This document shows, piece by piece, positions 1-6,795 of a stretch of 32,706 bases of DNA; position 1 is the first letter of the stretch, and the number at the start of each line of letters is the position of its first letter. The notes under the pieces are model-generated. The model was not told the origin of the DNA, did not search any database, and saw nothing but the letters and a program-made list of their open reading frames with translations. Location: NCBI GenBank assembly GCA_039034035.1, contig JBCCBN010000014.1:1-32706 (forward strand), written 5' to 3'. Made by a program: the position numbers and the translations under genes. This DNA is from UBA5336 sp039034035 (GTDB lineage: Bacteria; Pseudomonadota; Alphaproteobacteria; Caulobacterales; Hyphomonadaceae).

Positions 1-1745
1 CCCTGTTCAGCGGTATCCCGCTTCACCAGATGACGCTTTCCAAGACTATGAACGGCGCCGTCTTTCCCCTGATGTCCCTCTACATCTTCGCGGCAGAGGA
101 ACAGGGTGTCGCGCCAGAAAAACTCTCTGGCACGATCCAGAACGACATTCTGAAAGAGTTCATGGTGCGGAATACCTACATCTATCCGCCCAAGCCCTCC
201 ATGCGGATCATCTCCGACATTTTTGCCTATACATCCGCAAACATGCCGCGATTCAATTCGATCTCGATCAGCGGCTACCATATGCAGGAAGCCGGCGCGA
301 CGGCGGATCTGGAGCTGGCGTATACCATAGCGGATGGCATCGAATACATCCGGGCCGGCAAGGCTGCTGGACTCGATGTCGATGCTTTTGCGCCCCGGCT
401 CAGCTTCTTCTGGGCCATCGGCATGAACACGTTCATGGAGGTTGCCAAATTACGAGCCGCACGCCTGCTGTGGGCCAAACTGGTGAAACAGGAGTTCAAT
501 CCAGCGTCGGACAAATCGATCAGCCTCAGAACCCATTCGCAAACATCAGGCTGGTCGCTGACGGCTCAAGACGTCTACAACAATGTCATTCGGACCTGTT
601 TCGAAGCCATCGCTGCCGTTGGCGGGCAAACCCAGAGCCTGCATACCAACAGCTTCGATGAGGCCTTGGCCCTGCCGACGGATTTCTCCGCCCGGATTGC
701 CCGAAACACGCAACTCTTCCTGCAGCAGGAAGGTGGCGCGGCGCAAACCATCGATCCATGGGGCGGCAGCTATTACGTCGAGCGCCTGACTCACGACCTG
801 GCCGCCCGAGCACTGATCCATATCGAAGAGGTCGAGGCGATGGGCGGGATGGCAAACGCCATCGAGGAAGGCCTTCCGAAATTGCGCATCGAAGAGGCCG
901 CCGCCAAGACCCAAGCCCGGATCGACAGTGGCGAACAAACCGTTGTTGGCGTGAACAAGTTCCATCTCGACGAAGATGAGGAGGTTCCGGTCCTCAAGGT
1001 CGACAATGACGCCGTCCGCCGGATGCAACTCGACAAGCTGGCGCGGCTGAAATCAGATCGTAGCCAGGCTGATGTCGATGCGCGCCTGGACGCCATCGCC
1101 CGCGCTGCGCAGAGCGGCGAGGGTAACCTGCTGGCGCTGGCGGTCGATGCGGCGCGGGCCAGGGCCACGGTTGGAGAGATATCTGAAGCGGTCGAGCGCA
1201 GCCAAGGCCGGCATCAAGCGGTGATCCGCTCACTGAAGGGCGTTTATGGTCCGGGCGTCTCTCAGACGGACACCGCAAAAAGCGCCGAAGCGCTTGCAGC
1301 ACAATTCGCCGAACGGAAGGGTCGCAAACCGAAGGTCTTCATCGCCAAAATGGGTCAGGATGGTCATGACCGGGGGCAGAAGGTGGTCGCCTCCGCGCTG
1401 ATGGACCTGGGCTGGGACGTGGAGATTGGACCGCTGTTCCAAACGCCGGAAGAGGCTGCTCAAGCCGCTCGACAGGCCGATGTCGATATCGTGGCCGCGT
1501 CGTCGCTAGCGGCCGGTCACCTTACACTAGTGCCAGAACTGAAGCGTGCGCTTGGGAACGCAGGGGCGATGGCAACAAAGATCATGGTCGGCGGCGTGAT
1601 CCCGCCACAGGATTTCGACGCGCTCTACGCCGCCGGTGCCAGTGCCATATTTCCGCCGGGCACCGTGATCGCCGAGGCCGCAGTCCGCATGCTGGAGACC
1701 CTGGAGGATGGGAGTGATGACGGTTCGGGCGTTGCGGCTGAATAG
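1..1745 (+). CDS. Methylmalonyl-CoA mutase, C-terminal part (5' end outside window)
   Basis: This is the adenosylcobalamin-dependent enzyme that interconverts methylmalonyl-CoA and succinyl-CoA in propionate and branched-chain catabolism in the cytoplasm. The reading frame is open from base 3 (LFSGIPLHQ before the first ATG at 30), so the true start lies upstream. The visible catalytic part carries RTHSQTSGWSLTAQD and TIDPWGGSYYVE, both conserved mutase substrate-domain motifs. A linker of about 130 residues leads to the B12-binding domain, which has the base-off signature DGHDRG; its cobalt-ligand histidine is codon 1365-1367. The protein ends with GGVIPPQDFDAL and the usual terminal helix. 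The domain order fits the large catalytic subunit (ScpA/MutB type). No partner subunit or MeaB-type chaperone follows within the window. Family assignment is secure; the N-terminal third cannot be judged. Confidence 0.96.
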   Translation, partial: LFSGIPLHQMTLSKTMNGAVFPLMSLYIFAAEEQGVAPEKLSGTIQNDILKEFMVRNTYIYPPKPSMRIISDIFAYTSANMPRFNSISISGYHMQEAGATADLELAYTIADGIEYIRAGKAAGLDVDAFAPRLSFFWAIGMNTFMEVAKLRAARLLWAKLVKQEFNPASDKSISLRTHSQTSGWSLTAQDVYNNVIRTCFEAIAAVGGQTQSLHTNSFDEALALPTDFSARIARNTQLFLQQEGGAAQTIDPWGGSYYVERLTHDLAARALIHIEEVEAMGGMANAIEEGLPKLRIEEAAAKTQARIDSGEQTVVGVNKFHLDEDEEVPVLKVDNDAVRRMQLDKLARLKSDRSQADVDARLDAIARAAQSGEGNLLALAVDAARARATVGEISEAVERSQGRHQAVIRSLKGVYGPGVSQTDTAKSAEALAAQFAERKGRKPKVFIAKMGQDGHDRGQKVVASALMDLGWDVEIGPLFQTPEEAAQAARQADVDIVAASSLAAGHLTLVPELKRALGNAGAMATKIMVGGVIPPQDFDALYAAGASAIFPPGTVIAEAAVRMLETLEDGSDDGSGVAAE

Positions 1746-1807
1746 AGGGCGCGGGCCGGTCCGTTCGATGGCGAGCACACTTTAAAACGCCGCCGCCGAT
1801 AACCATA

Positions 1808-1828
1808 TCGATATTCAACGAATATCGA
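1808..1828. promoter_or_regulatory. Perfect 9-bp inverted repeat (3-base spacer) at the start of the UPF0145 gene
   Basis: The arms TCGATATTC (1808-1816) and GAATATCGA (1820-1828) are exact reverse complements around AAC. The repeat ends ten bases before the ATG at 1838, and its right arm runs into the ribosome binding site (CGAGGAG, 1826-1832). It could be a DNA operator for a dimeric repressor or an RNA hairpin masking the ribosome binding site. The AT-rich arms stand out against GC-rich surroundings. Nothing in the window identifies the binding factor. Confidence 0.55.
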
Positions 1829-1837
1829 GGAGCAACC

Positions 1838-2158
1838 ATGATCGTGTCCACCACGCCCACCATTCAGGGCAAGACCATCAGCGCGTATCGGGGCCTCGTT
1901 GCTGGCGAGGCGATTATCGGCGCCCACATTTTCAAGGATCTGTTCGCGGGCTTGCGCGACATTGTCGGTGGCCGGTCAGAAGCCTACGAGAGCACCATCC
2001 GGGAGGCACGCGAAACCGCTGTTCGCGAAATGATGGACGAGGCCGTCCGGCTTGGTGGCAACGGTGTTGTCGGCGTCGACATCGACTATGAAGTGGTCGG
2101 CCAAGGAGGGTCGATGATGATGGTATCGGCCACTGGGACCGCGGTGGTGCTTGACTGA
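1838..2158 (+). CDS. UPF0145 / YbjQ family protein
   Basis: This 106-residue protein matches the YbjQ (UPF0145, putative heavy-metal-binding) family along its whole length. It has the N-terminal MIVSTTPTIQGKTI strand, a central region rich in Glu and Arg (AYESTIREARETAVREM), the family turn RLGGNGVVGVDIDYE, and a C-terminal strand ending in the typical SATGTAVVL. Members form small pentameric or oligomeric rings. The biochemical role is not established, and metal binding is only a family prediction. The ATG at 1838 is preceded by the ribosome binding site GAGGAG. A palindrome overlaps that site, so regulation at initiation is plausible. The gene is 92 bases downstream of the mutase and 18 bases upstream of the metallopeptidase. 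Confidence 0.9.
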   Translation: MIVSTTPTIQGKTISAYRGLVAGEAIIGAHIFKDLFAGLRDIVGGRSEAYESTIREARETAVREMMDEAVRLGGNGVVGVDIDYEVVGQGGSMMMVSATGTAVVLD

Positions 2159-2176
2159 TCAGGCTCACGCCGACCG

Positions 2177-2575
2177 ATGCCCTCCAGACCAGCCCCCGAA
2201 AGCCCAGAGACCTTTCTCGCAATCTGCGAGGACATCCTTCAAACGCTGCCCAGCGCCATGCGGGACGCCGCCAGCCGCGTGGCGATCATGGTACATGACT
2301 TTGCCCAACCCGACATCCTTGCCGATTTCGGCATGACCGACCCCTATGAACTCACCGGTCTCTATATGGGCGTCGCAATGATCCACGAAAGCGTCACCCA
2401 TCCCTCGCCGGATGCACCGATGATATTTCTTTATCGCCTCCCGATCATCGCAGAATGGCAGGAACGGGGCGACGTTCCACTCGATGCCCTCGTGGCGCAC
2501 GTCTTCATCCACGAGCTTGCCCACCATTTCGGATGGTCCGACGAGGAAATTGACGCCATCCTTGACGATGCTTGA
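2177..2575 (+). CDS. Zincin-like metallopeptidase family protein (minimal MMP-like domain)
   Basis: This 132-residue soluble protein ends in a zinc-protease signature: HELAHHFGWSDEEID, with H112, E113, H116 and D122 giving HExxHxxGxxD. The layout matches the small bacterial zincin_1 family (formerly DUF1025), a minimal matrix-metalloprotease-like fold about 130 residues long. The substrate is unknown. There is no signal peptide or membrane segment, so it is probably cytoplasmic. The upstream ribosome binding site is weak. The gene starts 18 bases after the UPF0145 gene, so the two may share a transcript. The metal-site residues are all present, so it could be active. Confidence 0.88.
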   Translation: MPSRPAPESPETFLAICEDILQTLPSAMRDAASRVAIMVHDFAQPDILADFGMTDPYELTGLYMGVAMIHESVTHPSPDAPMIFLYRLPIIAEWQERGDVPLDALVAHVFIHELAHHFGWSDEEIDAILDDA

Positions 2576-2666
2576 CACACCCATGCCGCACGCGAACGCG
2601 ACGATACGGCTGGCCAATTCATGGACGGTCAGCCACACTCAGCTCCAACGATGAGGGAGGATTGGG

Positions 2667-4103
2667 ATGGACGCGTACACCGAATATGACGCGCTTGGCT
2701 TGGCGGAGCTGATCTCGCGGAAGGAGGTCAAACCGGAAGAAGTGCTCGGCGCAGCGGTGGCGCGGGCGGAAAAGGCGCGGACTGAACTCAACTGCTTTTC
2801 CGCAGTCTTTCCAGAAATAGCGGACGAACAATTGCGCAGCCCGCCTGCGCACGATGGCCCGTTTGCGGGCGTACCGTTTGCAACCAAGGACCTAGCTGTA
2901 GAAATTGCGGGTGCACCCCTGACCAATGGATCGAGAGGCTGGCGCGGCAATGTCTGCGAGCAGGATAGCGAGATCACTCGTCGATACCGGGACGCCGGTC
3001 TTGTCCTCTTCGCCCAGACTACTAGCCCTGAATTTGGCCTGACCACCTCCACAGAAAGCGCACTTTACGGCCAGACGCGGAACCCGTGGGATCTCTCGCG
3101 CACGTCGGGCGGCTCGTCCGGAGGCGCCTCCGCCGCAGTCGCCAGCGGTGTCATCCCCATGGCCCAGGCCAGCGATGGGGGCGGTTCGATCCGGATCCCC
3201 GCTGCTTGCACCGGTCTGTTCGGCATGAAGCCTTCGCGTGGGCGAACCCCCATGGGTCCAAGGGTCACCGAGAACTGGCAGGGGTGCTCAACCGTCCATG
3301 CGGTGTCTCGGACGGTGCGCGACAATGCCGCGCTGTTGGATGCGACACATGGCCGGGAACCAGGCGCGCGGATCGCCGCATTCGCCCCCCATGGCACATT
3401 CCTGTCAGCGCTTGAGCAGGACCCCGAACCGCTTCGCATTGCCCTGTGGGAGCAAGCGCCGAATGGCACGATGCCCAACCCCGATGCCAAGGCGGGCCTC
3501 ACTGCAACGGCGGACCGCCTGGAAAGCGTGGGCCACGTTGTGGAAGCGGCCAATCCCGGCCTGGATGGAGAGGCCCTCGGCAAGGCGTTCCTGATGACGA
3601 TCAGCGCAGACTTGGCCGAAACCTTGCGTCGGCGCGAAGCCGCTCTTGGCCGCACGCTGGGCGAAAGCGATCTCGAACCGATCACCCGGCAGATCGCAAG
3701 CCTTGGCAACGCCGTACCCATGGTCGAGTTAGCCAGCGCCAATCGTGCGTTTCAGGAGGCTGCGATCCAGTATGAGCGGTGGATGCATGCTGGACATTTC
3801 GACATTGCCTTAATGCCCGCGCTCTCTCGGGCGCCCGACCCACTCGGTCGATTGAGCTTGAGCCCGTCCGACCCCGAAGACTACAATACGGCGGTGACAA
3901 CCTTCGCGCCCCATTGCGCTGTGTACAACCAGATTGGGTGCCCCGCGATGTCGGTTCCGCTCCATTGGACAGAGGCCGGCCTGCCGATAGGAATGATGTT
4001 CGGTGCACGAATGGGTGAGGAACGGCTCCTGTATCAACTCGCTGGCCAAATTGAACGGGCGTTCCCTTGGGCAGATCGCAAGCCCAATGTTTTCTACGCA
4101 TGA
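2667..4103 (+). CDS. Amidase-signature family hydrolase
   Basis: This 478-residue cytoplasmic enzyme belongs to the amidase signature superfamily, which hydrolyses carboxamide bonds. The Ser-cisSer-Lys triad is visible: K74 in FAGVPFATKDL, S150 in the glycine/serine loop TSGGSSGG, and the nucleophile S174 in DGGGSIRIPA. The C-terminal part has the conserved segment YNQIGCPAMSVPL. The length is typical. The ATG at 2667 is supported by GAGGGAGG upstream. The substrate cannot be read from sequence. A GatA role is unlikely because no GatB or GatC is adjacent and a GFA-type gene follows with a four-base overlap. Annotation as a stand-alone amidase is firm; specificity is unknown. Confidence 0.93.
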   Translation: MDAYTEYDALGLAELISRKEVKPEEVLGAAVARAEKARTELNCFSAVFPEIADEQLRSPPAHDGPFAGVPFATKDLAVEIAGAPLTNGSRGWRGNVCEQDSEITRRYRDAGLVLFAQTTSPEFGLTTSTESALYGQTRNPWDLSRTSGGSSGGASAAVASGVIPMAQASDGGGSIRIPAACTGLFGMKPSRGRTPMGPRVTENWQGCSTVHAVSRTVRDNAALLDATHGREPGARIAAFAPHGTFLSALEQDPEPLRIALWEQAPNGTMPNPDAKAGLTATADRLESVGHVVEAANPGLDGEALGKAFLMTISADLAETLRRREAALGRTLGESDLEPITRQIASLGNAVPMVELASANRAFQEAAIQYERWMHAGHFDIALMPALSRAPDPLGRLSLSPSDPEDYNTAVTTFAPHCAVYNQIGCPAMSVPLHWTEAGLPIGMMFGARMGEERLLYQLAGQIERAFPWADRKPNVFYA

Positions 4104-4498
4104 GCAATGCATTGCGCACGTATGAAGGCGGGTGTCATTGCGGCGCTGTCCGCTTCGAGGTCGACCTACCGGAGAGTTTCGAAGTTGAAGACTGCAATTG
4201 CTCGATCTGCCGAAAGAGCGGGAACATCCATGTGATCGTTCCGGCGAGCCGGTTCAGGCTTCTGTCCGGCGAAGACGCCCTCACGAAGTACACATTCAAA
4301 ACCGGCGCAGCGAAACACTATTTCTGCAAGACCTGCGGCGTGAAGAGCTTCTATATCCCCCGTTCCAATCCGGATGGATATGCAGTGACCTGGCGCTGTC
4401 TCGACGATTGGGACAAGGTATCGGTGACGGTTTCTCCGTTCGATGGCGTCCATTGGGAAGCCAATGCAGGCCGGTTGGCGCACAAGTCGAAAGACTGA
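4100..4498 (+). CDS. GFA / CENP-V family zinc protein
   Basis: This 132-residue protein has the GFA (glutathione-dependent formaldehyde-activating enzyme-like) fold. The cysteine pattern is complete: C12 and C14 in GGCHCGAV, C32, C34 and C37 in CNCSICRKSG, and C76 and C79 in FCKTCG, enough for the two structural and catalytic zinc sites of the family. I chose the ATG at 4100 because it overlaps the amidase stop (ATGA) and places the first CxC at the expected distance. A longer in-frame extension to 4067 lies inside the amidase and is unlikely. The overlap implies translational coupling. Formaldehyde or S-(hydroxymethyl)glutathione as substrate is only a family-based guess, and most members are uncharacterised. 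Confidence 0.9.
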   Translation: MSNALRTYEGGCHCGAVRFEVDLPESFEVEDCNCSICRKSGNIHVIVPASRFRLLSGEDALTKYTFKTGAAKHYFCKTCGVKSFYIPRSNPDGYAVTWRCLDDWDKVSVTVSPFDGVHWEANAGRLAHKSKD

Positions 4499-4519
4499 CA
4501 CGGGGCACGGCGCCCGGGA

Positions 4520-5077
4520 CTACTCCCCGTTCCGGCGGTCGCGCCACCGCCTGAAGCGCTCGCCACGACCTCTCGGCTCCAGCGCTCGCACAACTTGCTG
4601 GCGTTGCTCAACTGAGAGCATCCCGAATTGCTCAACCAGCGCGGCTTGCACCGATTGCTCCATCGCCGTCTCGCTTTCGCGCAACCGGGCAAACGCGTCG
4701 GCAAGCCTTTCACTGTCGAACGGATCGGCGACCATGGCCGCGCGAAGTTCACGCCGCGCCTGACGGCGGTCAGAGAATTGTGGGCGAGCATCGCGCATGG
4801 CCTCACGGAACACCGAGCGGATCTCCGCGCGTTGATCAGCCGGAACGCTCGCCAGCACGCCCTCAGCGATCCGGGTTTCCGCGCGGGGCGGCGGGCCTTC
4901 GGCGGCCCTATCCCCGTCGCCCTTGCCGCCCATTCCTCCCCCCGAGGGCACCTGTCCCAGAAACAATCCCACCAACAGCGTGTTCACCATCAGAGAGACG
5001 GTGAGGGTCCAATTGATCTGGTTCGAGTTCCGGTCCGTAGACGGGTCCGACGGCGGTTTTGGCGGTGCTTCAGTCAT
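4520..5077 (-). CDS. Membrane-anchored periplasmic protein resembling CnrR/ZraP-type sensors
   Basis: This 185-residue protein has a proline-rich cytoplasmic N-terminus, one membrane segment (about residues 22-41), a glycine-rich linker, and an extended helical periplasmic domain rich in Arg, Glu and Gln. That layout fits the CnrR/ZraP/CpxP-like group often paired with ECF sigma systems. It contains no histidine or cysteine at all, so the metal chemistry usual for CnrR is absent. The start at 5077 overlaps the preceding gene by eight bases and gives MTEAPP; a longer open frame upstream lies inside that gene. As the last gene of the sigma/anti-sigma trio it probably tunes the anti-sigma factor from the periplasm. 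The fold assignment is moderate and the function inferred. Confidence 0.72.
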   Translation of the reverse strand: MTEAPPKPPSDPSTDRNSNQINWTLTVSLMVNTLLVGLFLGQVPSGGGMGGKGDGDRAAEGPPPRAETRIAEGVLASVPADQRAEIRSVFREAMRDARPQFSDRRQARRELRAAMVADPFDSERLADAFARLRESETAMEQSVQAALVEQFGMLSVEQRQQVVRALEPRGRGERFRRWRDRRNGE

Positions 5078-5531
5078 TCGATAGTTCCCCGAATGCGTCC
5101 GGTAGTGCGCTGTAACCAAGCGCGGCGTACAAAATCGAGTCCTCATCTGTTTCGGTCGGGAGAGTGCCGGCCTCTGGAGATGAGAGCCCGATCAGAAGCC
5201 CAAAGCCGAGGCTGGCGAGTGCACCGCCCGCAGGGACCAATGCGGGCCACGGGAGCCCAGCTCCGACAAAACTGTCCCACAGCGACCGACGCGGCGCGTT
5301 CGACAGTATCCGTACTGGCAGATCAGGAGCCGGCTCTGGATAGGGCAACTGGTCAAGAACATCATCGAGATGGCGCGCCGCCGCCAAGACGTCTTCGATG
5401 GCGGGTGTGGGCGCCTCAAGAAGCGCAAGGTGAACGTTGCTTCGCTCCGCTTCCGGCCAAAGTTCTGCTTCCGCGCCGTAGGTCTCCACCAACGAAATCA
5501 CGCGGTCTTCCACTGGGTCGCGATCAGCCAT
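5070..5531 (-). CDS. Probable anti-sigma factor, single membrane segment
   Basis: This 153-residue protein is encoded directly after the ECF sigma gene with an eight-base overlap. Its N-terminal cytoplasmic half contains LVETYGAEAELWPEAER and a helical DVLAAARHLDDVLDQ stretch, like small alphaproteobacterial anti-sigma proteins that sit beside ECF factors. One hydrophobic segment follows (about residues 97-117), then a short acidic periplasmic tail. There is no HxxxCxxC zinc motif, so it is not a ZAS-type anti-sigma. I chose the ATG at 5531 because GGAGG lies just upstream, inside the end of the sigma gene. The role rests mainly on position and topology; sequence similarity to named families is weak. 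Confidence 0.68.
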   Translation of the reverse strand: MADRDPVEDRVISLVETYGAEAELWPEAERSNVHLALLEAPTPAIEDVLAAARHLDDVLDQLPYPEPAPDLPVRILSNAPRRSLWDSFVGAGLPWPALVPAGGALASLGFGLLIGLSSPEAGTLPTETDEDSILYAALGYSALPDAFGELSND

Positions 5532-6075
5532 GGGCCGCCTCCGTTCCTTCCGACAACATTGCTCGCAGTGTCCTTCGCGCACGGGCCAACAGGCTCTCCA
5601 AGGCTTCTACGCTTATTTCCATGATATCGGCCGCTTCGATATTGGTGTGGCCCTCCAGCCGACACAGGACAAGGGCGGCGCGTTGGCGTTCTGGTAGGCT
5701 GGCGATCGCCGCCTCGATGCGTGACACCCGTTCGGCTTGATCCAAACGGTCGTCCGGGCGGAGGTCAGGGTCGGTTTGCTCAGGCAATTCAACGCCGGTG
5801 ACATCGCGGCGGCGCCTGAGGTAATCGTAGCAAAGATTGAGGGCGACGCGGTGAAGCCAAGTCGAGAACCGCGCATCGGGGGTCCAGCCTGGCATCGCCT
5901 GCCACGCCTTGACGAAGGTTTCCTGCACCACATCCTCCGCGGCGGCAGAGTCTCCGAGCATGCGCGTCGCCACCGCATGAAGCCGGGGCATGTGCCGCCG
6001 GACGAGCGCGTTTTGCGCCGCGCTATCGCCGCGGGTTGCCCGCGCGATTTCCTCGAAGTCCCGTTGCGCTGACAT
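5524..6075 (-). CDS. ECF sigma-70 family RNA polymerase sigma factor
   Basis: This 183-residue protein has the two-domain ECF layout. Region 2 spans about residues 20-90, with the core-binding and -10 recognition segment DVVQETFVKAWQAM and the helix FSTWLHRVALNLCYDYLRRRR. Region 4 spans about 118-175 and contains SLPERQRAALVLCRLEGHTN and SVEALESLLARARRTLR, the -35 helix-turn-helix. There is no C-terminal SnoaL-type extension. I chose the ATG at 6075 because it gives the usual ECF length; a GTG at 6153 would add 26 atypical residues. The anti-sigma and periplasmic genes follow with overlaps, so the trio should be co-regulated and probably autoregulated. Target genes are unknown. Confidence 0.93.
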   Translation of the reverse strand: MSAQRDFEEIARATRGDSAAQNALVRRHMPRLHAVATRMLGDSAAAEDVVQETFVKAWQAMPGWTPDARFSTWLHRVALNLCYDYLRRRRDVTGVELPEQTDPDLRPDDRLDQAERVSRIEAAIASLPERQRAALVLCRLEGHTNIEAADIMEISVEALESLLARARRTLRAMLSEGTEAAHG

Positions 6076-6217
6076 CCAGATGAAATTGCTTGAGTTGGGC
6101 AGCCAAGGAAAGGGCCGGATGGGTAAGGATTGGGGCGAGAAGTCGCCACCCACCCGGCCGGTTCGGTGAGGCGCAACACCGCCCCACCCCTTCTGGCGCT
6201 CCTATCGGCTGCCGCGC

Positions 6218-6733
6218 TCACTCGCCCCGCTGACCGCGAAGGCCCATGCGGCGCTTCTTGCCCATCCGTTTGATGGAGTCTTCCGCTTCCTCAGTGGTAA
6301 TGATGCCGTCCTCATTCGCATCGACGCGGTCGAACATCTTCTCGTTCCGCGATCCGAATTCGTCGGGGCCAATCACACCGTCGCCATTCACGTCAGCGCG
6401 GGTGAATTGCGCCTGCGCCCGGACCGCCTGGCGCTCGGCTCTTTTGGCATCCTTCCACGCCTGGGATTCCTCGATCGACAGGACGCCATCGGCATTGGTG
6501 TCCGCGCGTGCGAAATCCGCCATCCGCTTCGCGTCGACTTCGGCGCGGGTGATCTCGCCATCCCCGTTGCCATCAAGTGCGTCGAAGCGGGCTTCTGCGA
6601 TTGCGCGCTTGATTTCCCGGTGCATTTCCCGGTCACCGGCGCGCGTGTCTGAGCTTTCCTGCGCGTGAGATAGCGTAGCGAAGCCTGCGAATAGCAAGGC
6701 AGAAGCGATGCCGATTGCTAGAAGCTTTTTCAT
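6218..6733 (-). CDS. Secreted protein with four EF-hand calcium-binding loops
   Basis: This 171-residue protein has a clear signal peptide (MKKLLAIGIASALLFAGFA, probable cleavage after SHA at residue 24). It carries four canonical 12-residue EF-hand loops: DGNGDGEITRAE (54-65), DTNADGVLSIEE (78-89), DVNGDGVIGPDE (114-125) and DANEDGIITTEE (138-149). Each has acidic residues at positions 1 and 12. It should bind calcium in the periplasm. The C-terminal tail is basic (KKRRMGLRGQRGE). The ATG at 6733 has CAGGAG upstream. The gene sits 142 bases upstream of the ECF sigma gene on the same strand and 62 bases after glnE. It may be a target or partner of the sigma module, but that is inference from position. 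Confidence 0.9.
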   Translation of the reverse strand: MKKLLAIGIASALLFAGFATLSHAQESSDTRAGDREMHREIKRAIAEARFDALDGNGDGEITRAEVDAKRMADFARADTNADGVLSIEESQAWKDAKRAERQAVRAQAQFTRADVNGDGVIGPDEFGSRNEKMFDRVDANEDGIITTEEAEDSIKRMGKKRRMGLRGQRGE

Positions 6734-6795
6734 TCTGGGTCTCCTGTGGAGGTTGTGGTTAGCCCTCTGAGCCCTCCTTCAACGCCCCACCGGGC

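Noticed and set aside
4501..4529. Hairpin between the convergent GFA and periplasmic-protein genes as a terminator
   Set aside because: Only a 5-bp outer stem (CGGGG/CCCCG), overlapping the 3' end of the minus-strand gene, with no U-tract in either direction.
4628..5740. 370-residue open frame on the + strand opposite the sigma-module genes
   Set aside because: It is antisense to three overlapping genes with clear domains, is Arg- and Pro-rich without recognisable motifs, and is a typical shadow frame in GC-rich DNA.
6076..6217. ECF-type autoregulatory promoter (GAAC ... CGAC) upstream of the sigma gene
   Set aside because: A GAAC and a CGAC with about 15 bases between them can be found, but the match is short, GC-rich sequence gives such hits by chance, and no second copy is seen at another candidate target.
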